Shown one piece after another: positions 6,963-14,965 of a stretch of 17,087 nucleotides of DNA. The position numbers and the translations under genes are program-made. Origin of the DNA: an uncultured Cytophagaceae bacterium (GTDB lineage Bacteria; Bacteroidota; Bacteroidia; Cytophagales; Spirosomataceae); the NCBI GenBank assembly GCA_903837305.1, contig CAILUB010000088.1, positions 1 to 17,087 on the forward strand. Direction: 5' to 3'. The notes under the pieces were generated by a model that ran no database searches, was not told where the DNA came from, and saw only the letters and a program-made list of their open reading frames with translations. Position 1 is the stretch's first letter, and each line of letters begins with the position of its first letter.

Positions 6963-8864
6963 TTAGAATTTCCAGCGTACGAAGGCTTCCATAGCCTCAT
7001 ATTCCGCTAGGCCTAGCGCGTTGTAGATAGAAGCCGTTGCTCGGTTTCTTTCTTCTGCGCGTTGCCAAAACTCCCTTGAATCATCTCCCTGGAAGACGAC
7101 CCCATCTTTTTGAGACTGGTGCTTGAAAATACCCATTCTCTTTTTAAATACTTGATCTGGTGACATAGGTACGGCCATTTCGATTTGGTCGATATCCCAT
7201 TCTGCCCAGGCACCTTTATACAACCAAACCCAGCAGTTCTTCATGTATTCCCGGTGTTTCAGTCGTGTTACAGCTTCTAAAATAGCATCTAAACAAACCT
7301 TATGTGTGCCATGTGGATCGGCTAAATCGCCAGCGGCATAAATCTGTTGAGGTTGTATTTCCTCGATGAGGTCCATGACGATTTTAATATCCTTTTCCCC
7401 GATGGGTTTCTTGCGAATGGTTCCGGTTTCATAGAATGGCATTTCTAAGAAGTGTGCGTTTTCTTTTTTGATACCCACGAAGCGACAGGTATTCTTTGCC
7501 TCTCCTTTTCGGATTAAGCCTTTGATTTCTCTCACTGCCGGAATATCAATTTCTGAATCTGGTTTATTCTTGAGGAATTTAATTGCCTCCTTGTAGATCC
7601 GGTTCGCTTTGGCGTTTGGGCTTTCGAATTTTTCGTTAAAGTCGACTACGAATTCGGCGAAACGAAGCGCCTCATCGTCCGCTACCGCGATGTTTCCGGT
7701 CGTTTGGTAGGCCACATGGACATCATGTCCTTGGTCATGCAGACGTTGGAAAGTTCCACCCATAGAAATAATGTCGTCATCGGGGTGTGGACTAAAGATT
7801 AATACTTTTTTCTTTGCAGGGAAGGCACGTTCAGGGCGATGGGTATCGTCTGCGTTCGGTTTTCCACCTGGCCAGCCGGTGATGGTATGCTGTAAATAGT
7901 TGAAAACTTCGATGTTGATCTCATAGGCTTGTCCATACAAAGATAGAAGTTCGGATAAACCTTGCTCGTTATAATCTTTCGAAGTTAGTTTTAATACAGG
8001 CTTTTGTAAGGTCAAGGAAAGGTGGGTTACGGCCTTCTTGATCATATTGCGATCCCAAGTCACCGAGTCCACTACCCACGGAGTTTTAATCCGTGTTAAC
8101 ATCGAAGCTGCCGTTTCATCTAAAATGAACGATGCATTCGGATGTAATTGTAGGTAGGAAGCTGGGATATCAGAGGTTACCGGTCCTTCCACAGCTTTGG
8201 CAACACTTTCCGCTTTGTGTTCTCCCCAAGCCAGTAGAACGATCTTCTTCGACTTCATAATGCTGTCGATACCTAGCGTGATAGCTTTTTTGGGCACTTT
8301 TTGTAAGCCTCCAAAATCTGGTGAAGCATCGATCTTCGTTGCGATGTCCAACGTCATTAAACGTGTTTTCGAATTGATGGTGGAACCAGGTTCGTTAAAA
8401 CCAATGTGTCCATTTCGTCCTATTCCCAATAAGTAATAATCGAACCCACCTAGTCGTTCGATCTTGGCTTCGTAGTCCCGGCAAAACTCAGGAATTTTTT
8501 CTAAAGCCAAAGTTCCATCAGGTAAGTGGTAATTTGTTACCGGTATATCAATGTGATCAAAGAGTTGTTCCTTCATAAAACGAACATAACTTTGAATTGA
8601 ATCAGGCTCCATTGGATGGTATTCATCCAAATTAAAGGTGATCACATCTTTGAAGCTCAAGCCTTCTTCTCGGTGAATTCTGATTAATTCTTGGTATACT
8701 TTTTTAGGCGATGAGCCGGTGGCGAGGCCTAAAATACTTGGTTTACCAGCTAGGTTATTTTTGCGAATAAGATCCGCAATTTCTTTCGCAACTGATTTAG
8801 AGGCTAAGTCAGAATCTGAAAAAATATGTGTAGGAATGCGTTCAAAGCTAATTTCTTGTTCCAT
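6963..8864 (-). CDS. Glucosamine-6-phosphate deaminase-like / PIG-L deacetylase fusion
   Basis: This 633-residue protein joins two sugar enzymes. Residues about 10-260 are a NagB domain, the family that converts glucosamine-6-phosphate to fructose-6-phosphate and ammonia. It shows the phosphate loop LATGSSP (47-53), FNLDEY with catalytic D80, and GIGRNGHIGFNEPGS (147-161) with H153 and E158; the RNGH form is also found in Bacillus NagB. Residues about 350-530 are a PIG-L/LmbE metal-dependent N-deacetylase domain, with PHPDDD (359-364) and DPHGTH (516-521) supplying zinc ligands. A linker of about 90 residues separates them. The same architecture exists in Bacteroides (BT_0258-type proteins, called only deaminase-like). 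A plausible role is deacetylating an N-acetylglucosamine compound and deaminating the product, which is inference. The gene starts 4 bp after the XRE regulator and probably shares its transcript. Confidence 0.9.
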   Translation of the reverse strand: MEQEISFERIPTHIFSDSDLASKSVAKEIADLIRKNNLAGKPSILGLATGSSPKKVYQELIRIHREEGLSFKDVITFNLDEYHPMEPDSIQSYVRFMKEQLFDHIDIPVTNYHLPDGTLALEKIPEFCRDYEAKIERLGGFDYYLLGIGRNGHIGFNEPGSTINSKTRLMTLDIATKIDASPDFGGLQKVPKKAITLGIDSIMKSKKIVLLAWGEHKAESVAKAVEGPVTSDIPASYLQLHPNASFILDETAASMLTRIKTPWVVDSVTWDRNMIKKAVTHLSLTLQKPVLKLTSKDYNEQGLSELLSLYGQAYEINIEVFNYLQHTITGWPGGKPNADDTHRPERAFPAKKKVLIFSPHPDDDIISMGGTFQRLHDQGHDVHVAYQTTGNIAVADDEALRFAEFVVDFNEKFESPNAKANRIYKEAIKFLKNKPDSEIDIPAVREIKGLIRKGEAKNTCRFVGIKKENAHFLEMPFYETGTIRKKPIGEKDIKIVMDLIEEIQPQQIYAAGDLADPHGTHKVCLDAILEAVTRLKHREYMKNCWVWLYKGAWAEWDIDQIEMAVPMSPDQVFKKRMGIFKHQSQKDGVVFQGDDSREFWQRAEERNRATASIYNALGLAEYEAMEAFVRWKF

Positions 8865-8868
8865 GATC

Positions 8869-9084
8869 TTATTTTTTGGTGTTTTTAGAAGCTACGATTA
8901 ATAAATCGAGAGCCAGTATTTCGAAAATACGCAAAATGGTTTTTAAGGCAGGATTGCCTTTGCCTAATTCAATGCTGTGTATGGTTTTTATCGCCACACC
9001 ACTTTGTTGGCTGAGTTCTTCTTGTTTTAAGCCGATAGCATTTCGTTTTTCACGAATGATCTGTCCGAATACTTTTAGATCCAT
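8869..9084 (-). CDS. XRE-family (HipB-like) transcriptional regulator
   Basis: This small protein (71 residues from the ATG at 9084) is almost entirely one XRE/Cro-CI helix-turn-helix domain: GQIIREKRNAIGLKQEELSQ, then SGVAIKTIHSIELGKGNPAL and a short hydrophobic helix. It resembles the HipB-like antitoxin/repressor group, but no HipA kinase or other toxin is adjacent. The downstream gene, 4 bp away, is the NagB-PIG-L fusion. I infer that it regulates its own operon and perhaps the amino-sugar gene. A TTG start at 9105 would give 78 residues, but that codon lies inside a perfect -7 promoter element, so the ATG at 9084 is preferred, leaving a very short mRNA leader. Confidence 0.85.
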   Translation of the reverse strand: MDLKVFGQIIREKRNAIGLKQEELSQQSGVAIKTIHSIELGKGNPALKTILRIFEILALDLLIVASKNTKK

Positions 9085-9102
9085 AAGTTGATAGGTTTTG
9101 GA

Positions 9103-9110
9103 CAAATGTA
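9103..9110 (-). promoter_or_regulatory. Promoter -7 element for XRE-nagB operon
   Basis: On the minus strand these bases read TACATTTG, a full match to the Bacteroidota -7 consensus TAnnTTTG. No good -33 TTTG occurs 19 nt upstream, where the region is AT-rich (9111-9135). A start site just downstream would leave about 12 nt before the ATG at 9084, which is the main argument for that start codon. Confidence 0.45.
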
Positions 9111-9217
9111 AATAAAATTTAATTAATTTTCGTATATCGGAATTATATTACTGATTGTCATTTATAATGTACATTTTCCATTTATCATAATTTAACTTCA
9201 AGGCAAAACAATTCCCG

Positions 9218-9225
9218 TATCTTTG
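9218..9225 (+). promoter_or_regulatory. Promoter -7 element for TonB receptor
   Basis: TATCTTTG matches the Bacteroidota -7 consensus TAnnTTTG exactly. The start site would lie close to 9232, only about 7 nt before the receptor ATG at 9239, so the mRNA would be nearly leaderless. The -33 region has no TTTG at the usual distance, which suggests that an activator or a weak basal promoter is involved. The divergent XRE promoter is about 110 bp away. Confidence 0.5.
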
Positions 9226-9238
9226 GGTTTTTAAACTG

Positions 9239-11608
9239 ATGCGCAAACTCCTACTATTTATTTTTCTGCTCTTGTCTGGGTTATTACAAGCCCAGAAATC
9301 AACCATTAGTGGCTATGTAAAAGAGGCTGCAAGTGGAGAAGGACTTATTGGTGCGAGTGTTTATGTAAAAGAGCTTAAAACAGGTAACGTAACGAATACG
9401 TACGGATTTTATAGTTTAACACTTCCCTTAGGCAAGTATACTTTACTATTCTCCTCTTCTGGTTTTAAGAAGCGCGAGCAAGAGATTGTCGTAGCTGCTA
9501 AGTCTCAAGAATTGTCCGTTGAATTGGTAGCTGATTCGCAAGAATTAGCAGAAGTTATTGTCAAAGCACGCGCAAATGATGAGAACGTTAGAGGCATTGA
9601 GATGTCTGTAAATAAGGTTGATATTAAAACGATACGAAAAATTCCTGCCCTTTTAGGGGAAGTAGATTTAGTTCGTGCCATTCAATTATTACCAGGGGTT
9701 TCTACGGTGGGAGAGGGAGCTTCCGGCTTTAATGTTCGTGGTGGCGGTGTAGATCAAAATTTAGTCTTATTAGACGACGCTCCGGTATATAATTCATCCC
9801 ATTTATTTGGTTTTTTCTCTGTTTTTAATCCAGATGCAGTAAAGGATGTTAAGTTGTTTAAAGGGGGTATTCCTGCCATGTATGGTGGTCGTGCTTCTTC
9901 TATTTTAGACGTAAAAATGAAGGAGGGCAATGCGAAGAAGCTGGAAGTGAATGGCGGAATTGGTGTTATTTTCTCCCGTCTGTCCATTGAAGCACCTATT
10001 GTGAAAGATAAAGCCTCTTTTATCGTGGCTGCACGACGTTCGTATATTGATATTTTGGCAAAACCTTTTTTGACAGGAAATAATGCCAATGCGGCTTTTA
10101 ACTTCTATGACTTGACGGCCAAAGTTAACTATACTATCAACTCAAAGAATACGGTTTTCATGTCGGGTTATTTTGGACGCGACGTTTTTGGGACCGGGTT
10201 TGGTTTTGATTGGGGAAATACGACCCTGACTACTCGTTGGAATCATGTTTTCTCGAATAAGTTATTTTTAAATGCGACAGCCTTCTACAGTAATTACGAT
10301 TACATGTTAGATTCTGATATTGAAAATAAGCGCCCCAATGATTCTTTTAAATGGACATCTAACATAGAGAACCTGAGTATCAAACCAGATTTCACTTATT
10401 ATGTAAGACCTGATAATACGATCAGTTTTGGAGGCCAATTGCTATCGTATGATTTTACGCCTGGAAAAGCCAATGCTACTTCGAATGGAGAGAAAAGGCA
10501 ATTTGGCCAAGCTAATAAACGTGGGATCGAAGCATCTACCTACATTGGGCATGATTGGAAACTCAACTCAAGGTTGACAGTTCAATATGGAGTTCGCTAT
10601 TCGCATTATGACTATAAAAGCTTGAACGGTGAATATTATGATCGTATTCCAGTTCCCATTAGCACAGAAAATCCATCGGGTTATGTATTGAAAATTAATC
10701 AAACAGATCCTGAATCTGTAGTAGCTTCTTATGGGAATTGGGAACCACGGTTTGCGTTGAATTTAACGGGGAATGAGACCACCTCTTTGAAGCTAAGTTA
10801 TAATCGATTGGCTCAATACATTCATTTAATGTCAAATACAGCTGCATCTACGCCATTGGATGTTTGGACATCATCCACTAATAATATAAAACCTCAGATA
10901 GTGGATCAGGTGGCTTTAGGATTCTTTAAGAATTTTGGGTCTGAAGGAAATAATTATGAATCCTCCATCGAAGTGTATTACAAAGACATGCAAAATCAGA
11001 TTGATTATGCTGACCGAGCTAATTTATTTCTAAATCCCTTTTTTGAAAAAGACTTATTATTTGGTGATGGGAGAGCTTATGGAATCGAGTTTTTCTTAAA
11101 AAAGAATGTGGGAAAATTAACGGGATGGGCAAGTTATACCTTAGCAAGAACAGAACGCAAAATAGAGGGCCTAAATAATAATCAATGGTATGCAAATCGG
11201 TATGATCGAACCCATACATTAAATTTAGTAGGTCAATATTCGCTTTCTGATAAATGGTCATTTGGCGCAAATTTCGCCTATATTTCTGGAGTTCCTTATA
11301 CGGTTCCAGCCCAAAAATATGTTTTTGATGGCATCGCCTACCCTCAAACCATACCAGGTACACGTGGAAATATTCGTGTCCCTGATTATCATCGATTAGA
11401 TATTTCTGCTACTAAGAAAAATAAGAAAGCCTTATTTGGAAAAGGTACTTCCGAGTGGGTTTTCTCCGTATACAATTTGTATAACAGGAAAAATCCTTTT
11501 TCCATTTACACTAGACCAAACGAAGATAATTCGATACAAACAGAAGCTGTACAATTATCTATCATAGGTTCATTTGTTCCTGCCGTCACCTATAATTTTT
11601 CCTTCTAA
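9239..11608 (+). CDS. TonB-dependent outer-membrane receptor with carboxypeptidase-like N-domain
   Basis: This 789-residue protein is an outer-membrane beta-barrel transporter energised by TonB. Residues 1-19 form a signal peptide (LLSGLLQAQ). Residues about 22-95 are a CarboxypepD_reg-like beta-sandwich (STISGYVKEAASGEGLIGAS), typical of Bacteroidota receptors. The plug domain covers about 120-230 and contains FNVRGGGVDQNLVLLDDAPV (164-183) and GGIPAMYGGRAS (209-220). The rest is the barrel, ending in an aromatic residue (VTYNFSF) as expected for BAM-dependent assembly. It lacks an adjacent SusD partner, so it is not a SusC/D pair. Instead a DUF4249 lipoprotein starts one base after the stop, a frequent partnership in this phylum. 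The substrate cannot be read from sequence; I saw no clear Fur box upstream. Confidence 0.94.
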   Translation: MRKLLLFIFLLLSGLLQAQKSTISGYVKEAASGEGLIGASVYVKELKTGNVTNTYGFYSLTLPLGKYTLLFSSSGFKKREQEIVVAAKSQELSVELVADSQELAEVIVKARANDENVRGIEMSVNKVDIKTIRKIPALLGEVDLVRAIQLLPGVSTVGEGASGFNVRGGGVDQNLVLLDDAPVYNSSHLFGFFSVFNPDAVKDVKLFKGGIPAMYGGRASSILDVKMKEGNAKKLEVNGGIGVIFSRLSIEAPIVKDKASFIVAARRSYIDILAKPFLTGNNANAAFNFYDLTAKVNYTINSKNTVFMSGYFGRDVFGTGFGFDWGNTTLTTRWNHVFSNKLFLNATAFYSNYDYMLDSDIENKRPNDSFKWTSNIENLSIKPDFTYYVRPDNTISFGGQLLSYDFTPGKANATSNGEKRQFGQANKRGIEASTYIGHDWKLNSRLTVQYGVRYSHYDYKSLNGEYYDRIPVPISTENPSGYVLKINQTDPESVVASYGNWEPRFALNLTGNETTSLKLSYNRLAQYIHLMSNTAASTPLDVWTSSTNNIKPQIVDQVALGFFKNFGSEGNNYESSIEVYYKDMQNQIDYADRANLFLNPFFEKDLLFGDGRAYGIEFFLKKNVGKLTGWASYTLARTERKIEGLNNNQWYANRYDRTHTLNLVGQYSLSDKWSFGANFAYISGVPYTVPAQKYVFDGIAYPQTIPGTRGNIRVPDYHRLDISATKKNKKALFGKGTSEWVFSVYNLYNRKNPFSIYTRPNEDNSIQTEAVQLSIIGSFVPAVTYNFSF

Positions 11609-11609
11609 G

Positions 11610-12518
11610 ATGAAGCCTTATTTCATACTAGTTTTGCTGATTGCTTTAACGTCTTGTGAGGAGGTAGTTAACTTACCTAGTCCTATTTCGGATAATTACT
11701 TTGTTGTTGAAGGAAATTTGACTAATCAAAGTTCAGCTCAACAGATTATTTTGTCTCGTTCTCAAGATTACTTTGATCAAACAATTGCTCCTAAGTTAAC
11801 TGGTGCTGAAGTGCTTGTAACAGATACCCTTGGAAATAGGTTTGATTTTAAAGAGAAAGTAGCCCTTAGCGGTATCTATGTATGGGAGCCGAGTGCACAG
11901 CAACCTACCTTAGGTAAAGTGGGGACCACCTTCACGTTGAATGTGAAGTGGCAGAACGAAATGATTACAGCGAAGGCTAAAATGAATCGTGTCCCACCCG
12001 TTGATTCTATTTTGTATCAATTTGACGAAGCAACAGGCCGTCAAGGAGCGAACGATAGCCCCAAGAATGGATATGATGCTCAGTTTTATGCACGTGATTT
12101 GCGCGGTTCAGGGGATTGCTATCGGGTAAAAACCTACGTGAATGGAAAGTTATTGAATGACCCGGATAATTTAACCCTTATTTATGATGCGGGTTTTCAA
12201 AAAGGGGCCTTGACTGATGGTCTTCTATTTATTTTACCCATTCGTCGCGCCATTTCCCCCCAGCTTTACTTAGAAAATGATCAGATAAAAGTGGAACTAT
12301 GGTCCATTTCTGAGGACCAATTTAATTTTTATTCACAAGCTAGATTAGAGCTCAATAATGCTGGACTATTCTCGCGTCCAGCGGCTAATATTCCTACGAA
12401 CATAAAAAACCTAAACGCTACATCTAAACTAAAAGGAACAGGGTGGTTTGGTGTTTCTGCTGTCAGCATGTTAGAAACAGTAGTTGATCCTAAAAAAGCA
12501 CGAAAGGGTCTGAAATAA
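11610..12518 (+). CDS. DUF4249 family lipoprotein
   Basis: This 302-residue protein begins with a lipoprotein signal peptide, MKPYFILVLLIALTSC, where LTSC is the lipobox and C16 the lipidated cysteine. The next residues (EEVVNLPSPISDNYFVVEGN) fit the start of DUF4249 proteins, which have a beta-rich N-terminal domain. The family has no established biochemical function, but its genes commonly sit directly after TonB-dependent receptors, as here with a one-base gap. It may be a surface-exposed or periplasmic partner of the receptor, analogous in position to SusD, which is inference. A longer in-frame start at 11574 would lie within the receptor gene and spoil the signal peptide. The gene is convergent with porT, with one base between stop codons. 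Confidence 0.83.
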   Translation: MKPYFILVLLIALTSCEEVVNLPSPISDNYFVVEGNLTNQSSAQQIILSRSQDYFDQTIAPKLTGAEVLVTDTLGNRFDFKEKVALSGIYVWEPSAQQPTLGKVGTTFTLNVKWQNEMITAKAKMNRVPPVDSILYQFDEATGRQGANDSPKNGYDAQFYARDLRGSGDCYRVKTYVNGKLLNDPDNLTLIYDAGFQKGALTDGLLFILPIRRAISPQLYLENDQIKVELWSISEDQFNFYSQARLELNNAGLFSRPAANIPTNIKNLNATSKLKGTGWFGVSAVSMLETVVDPKKARKGLK

Positions 12519-12519
12519 G

Positions 12520-13233
12520 TTATTCGAAATAAAATAGCAGACTAATCGTATGTGAATTGTATTGATTTAGCCTAGAGAATGGGGAAAAACCACCTAATGG
12601 GCTGAGATACAAGTTATTCACCCCGTGAGAAAATTTCAATTCAGGATTGAATTTAAAAAATTTATAAAATTTTTCAAATCCGAAGCCATATTCTAGGGAT
12701 ACATCTGTTGTTTTAGCTTGAATTTGTTCCCCTGTCCTTTTCACATTCGCTTCAATACCGAGTTTAAATCCGCCTAAAATATAAATTCGATGGTTTTTTC
12801 TTCGAAGGGATCGGTACTTCAGATTTACCGGTATTTCTAACCAAGTAGATTCTCTGTAATAGGTTTTTGTGGGATTTATTCCGGTAGGTGTTACTTCATT
12901 AAACTCTATTTGGCGCTCGTACAAGGCTATATTTAATCCAGAACGAATCTCATAATGTTTGTCATACGCATAATTAACAGTGCCACCAATTTGGAATCCT
13001 GACGTCTTAGGTGAGCTGGCATTTAAGGCTAATCTGGGAGTTACATTGGATAGATTTAGGGGAGTAGCATCTAATAAAAAATTAGTAGATGCATGACTAA
13101 TCATAAAACCAAAATGGACGGGTTTATTGTCATAGTATTCATCATGCAATTGCACGTATTTATTAACCTGGCTTTTCAGGGAAAAAGTAAGGCAAAGTGC
13201 TATAATTAATCCAAAGATGGTGCTTTTTTTCAC
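12520..13233 (-). CDS. porT: PorT/SprT-family type IX secretion outer-membrane protein
   Basis: This 237-residue protein has an N-terminal signal peptide (FGLIIALCLTFSLKSQ) followed by alternating beta-strand pattern consistent with a small outer-membrane barrel. The start of the mature part, HDEYYDNKPVHFGFMISHAS, resembles the PorT opening (a D-[DN]-[KR]-P-[IV]-H-[FY]-G-F pattern). PorT (SprT in Flavobacterium) is needed for type IX secretion and gliding in Bacteroidota. The ATG overlaps the ubiE stop by four bases, and the ubiE-porT order is a known conserved pair in this phylum, which strengthens the call. No terminator is visible after the gene; it ends 1 bp from the convergent DUF4249 gene. 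Confidence 0.84.
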   Translation of the reverse strand: MKKSTIFGLIIALCLTFSLKSQVNKYVQLHDEYYDNKPVHFGFMISHASTNFLLDATPLNLSNVTPRLALNASSPKTSGFQIGGTVNYAYDKHYEIRSGLNIALYERQIEFNEVTPTGINPTKTYYRESTWLEIPVNLKYRSLRRKNHRIYILGGFKLGIEANVKRTGEQIQAKTTDVSLEYGFGFEKFYKFFKFNPELKFSHGVNNLYLSPLGGFSPFSRLNQYNSHTISLLFYFE

Positions 13234-13964
13234 GCGTTTTTTGCTTTTTTATGTCCTAAATAGATAGAACAAATTCCTCCCGTCATGGGGATCCATTGGG
13301 TATTCACAAATCCACATTCCTCATAAATTTTCAGGAAGTCTTTTCCATCTGGAAAGGCTTGAACGGATTCAGGAAGGTAGGTGTAAGCGGCCGGGTCTTT
13401 GGATATTAATTTACCTAACACCGGCAAACAAAATTTTGAATAGAAGCTATAGAGTTGCTTCATTGGGAAATTTTTAGGATTCGAAAATTCTAAAATCAAA
13501 CAATGTCCACCAGGTTTTAATACACGGTACATCTCTTTCAAGCCTTTATCTAAGGTTTCATAGTTTCTTACGCCAAAACTAACGGTAATGGCATCGAAAC
13601 TATTGTCCGAGAATGGAATTTTTTCGGAATCTCCTTTTTGCAAGGAAATGATGTTATCTATACCTAATTTCTTAATTTTTTCCACTCCAAAGGCTAACAT
13701 ACCCTCAGAAATGTCAATTCCAACGATTTTTTCTGGCTTAATTTTTAAGGCTTCAATGGCGAAATCTCCTGTACCAGTAGCAATATCTAAAACGGATTTG
13801 ATCCCTTTGTTTTGCAATAATTTGATGGCTTTTTTTCGCCAAATAATATCAATCCCACCACTTAATAGATGATTCAGAAAATCATATTTGTGTGAGATGG
13901 AATTAAACATGTCAGCGACCTGTTCTTTTTTTCCTTTGGACTGATTCTTATAAGGGACTACCAT
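13230..13964 (-). CDS. ubiE: Demethylmenaquinone methyltransferase (UbiE/MenG)
   Basis: This 244-residue SAM-dependent methyltransferase performs the final C-methylation that converts demethylmenaquinone to menaquinone. Bacteroidota use menaquinone, so the MenG role is more likely than the ubiquinone one. Family motifs are present: MFNSISHKYDFLNHLLSGG (19-37), the SAM-binding motif VLDIATGTGDFA (58-69), GIDISEGML (82-90), SFGVRN (129-134), and YLPESVQAFPDG (196-207). Length is normal. It is followed by porT with a 4-bp ATGA overlap, giving translational coupling. The 74-bp gap upstream to the AEC gene holds no clear TAnnTTTG promoter, so it could be transcribed from its own weak promoter or by readthrough. 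Confidence 0.95.
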   Translation of the reverse strand: MVVPYKNQSKGKKEQVADMFNSISHKYDFLNHLLSGGIDIIWRKKAIKLLQNKGIKSVLDIATGTGDFAIEALKIKPEKIVGIDISEGMLAFGVEKIKKLGIDNIISLQKGDSEKIPFSDNSFDAITVSFGVRNYETLDKGLKEMYRVLKPGGHCLILEFSNPKNFPMKQLYSFYSKFCLPVLGKLISKDPAAYTYLPESVQAFPDGKDFLKIYEECGFVNTQWIPMTGGICSIYLGHKKAKNA

Positions 13965-14038
13965 AATTATAGGGAATTGGTTACGAACTAAACCAGTTCA
14001 ATAAGCCAATGTTTCATAAAATTACCAAAAAAAATCGT

Positions 14039-14965
14039 TTAAATCGCGCTCATATGGAAAACTGTCACCATGATCCACATGATTGCAAAGCTGATGACTA
14101 GGGAAATATTCACTAAAGAAGCAGCAAGTGGGGTATTTAGATTTAATTCATCTGAGTAGGTGATGACGGTCATTCCTACGGGTAAGATTAGACAGAGCAT
14201 TAATAGATTCCTAAATCCTAAGTCAAATGGGAGGAGATAAAAGCAAATGCCACCGACTAAAAAACCCATAAAATAGCGTAGGGTTAATACTTGGAAAACG
14301 CGGAAATAGGTTTTTTTTGAGAGACGGACACTGAAGTAAATCCCCATTAAAAGCAACACAATGGCCTTATTGCCTGATGCAATGGTTGAAATGATGTCTA
14401 ATGCAAAAGTGGGGAATTTGATTTCCAGTACATTAACTACCACACCAAGCACCATCGCTTGTAGCGGTGGAAGTGATAGGATTCTTTTGAAAATATGAGC
14501 AACAATATTTTCATTTTTAGGTCCTCTACTGAAATAGTTGCCCATTCCATAATTCACAATGAAATTTATTACAGAATTTCCGAGGTCAAACATTATGGCA
14601 TAAGTTAAACCTTGTATTCCAAAAATACCTTCAATTAACGGATAGGCGAAAATGCCTAGGTTAAAACCAGCGCTACCGACCGTCATTACTCCTCGATTTT
14701 CTATTTCGGTTTTTTTGAATAAATGAAATGCACTAAAGGATAAAAACATCCCAAATAACATCGCAATCAATGGTAGGTAGATGAGATCCCACGTGATATT
14801 TACCCGAATCATGGTAGAAAAAACCAATGCTGGGAACGTAGTATGCATCAGGAATTTCGATATCGATTTCCCATCGTGTTCCTGAATAAATCCCGCGCTT
14901 TTTAATGCATAACCGATGGCAATAATACAGAGAGCAGAACCAAAAACGATATTAGGATCAGTCAT
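14039..14965 (-). CDS. AEC-family (auxin efflux carrier-like) transporter
   Basis: This 308-residue membrane protein has about ten hydrophobic segments in the two-times-five arrangement of the AEC family, which exports or exchanges small organic acids in bacteria. Characteristic stretches are ISKFLMHTTFPALVFSTMIR (35-54), GSAGFNLGIFAYPLIEGIFG (97-116) with the following LTYAIMFDLGNSVINF, and near the C-terminus LPVGMTVITYSDELNLNTPL (261-280). The substrate cannot be deduced. Its ATG begins directly after the stop codon of the upstream histidine kinase (TAAATG), so the two are surely co-translated. A T8 run follows the stop at about 14026-14033 on the minus strand but without a hairpin. Confidence 0.9.
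   Translation of the reverse strand: MTDPNIVFGSALCIIAIGYALKSAGFIQEHDGKSISKFLMHTTFPALVFSTMIRVNITWDLIYLPLIAMLFGMFLSFSAFHLFKKTEIENRGVMTVGSAGFNLGIFAYPLIEGIFGIQGLTYAIMFDLGNSVINFIVNYGMGNYFSRGPKNENIVAHIFKRILSLPPLQAMVLGVVVNVLEIKFPTFALDIISTIASGNKAIVLLLMGIYFSVRLSKKTYFRVFQVLTLRYFMGFLVGGICFYLLPFDLGFRNLLMLCLILPVGMTVITYSDELNLNTPLAASLVNISLVISFAIMWIMVTVFHMSAI

Noticed and set aside
8406..8414. Asn at the position of E. coli NagB Asp141 (GRNGHIGFNEP) as a sign of an inactive enzyme
   Set aside because: From memory, the active Bacillus subtilis NagB has the same RNGHIGFNEPG motif, so this is a normal variant.
8869..9084. HipBA-like toxin-antitoxin system
   Set aside because: The regulator resembles HipB, but the adjacent genes are a sugar-enzyme fusion and a TonB receptor; there is no HipA-like kinase or other toxin.
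9120..9238. Fur box controlling the TonB receptor
   Set aside because: The AT-rich region contains ATTATA...TATAAT and AATGTACATT, but neither resembles the 19-bp Fur consensus well enough.
14026..14038. Terminator after the AEC transporter
   Set aside because: There is a run of eight T residues on the minus strand but no stable hairpin before it.
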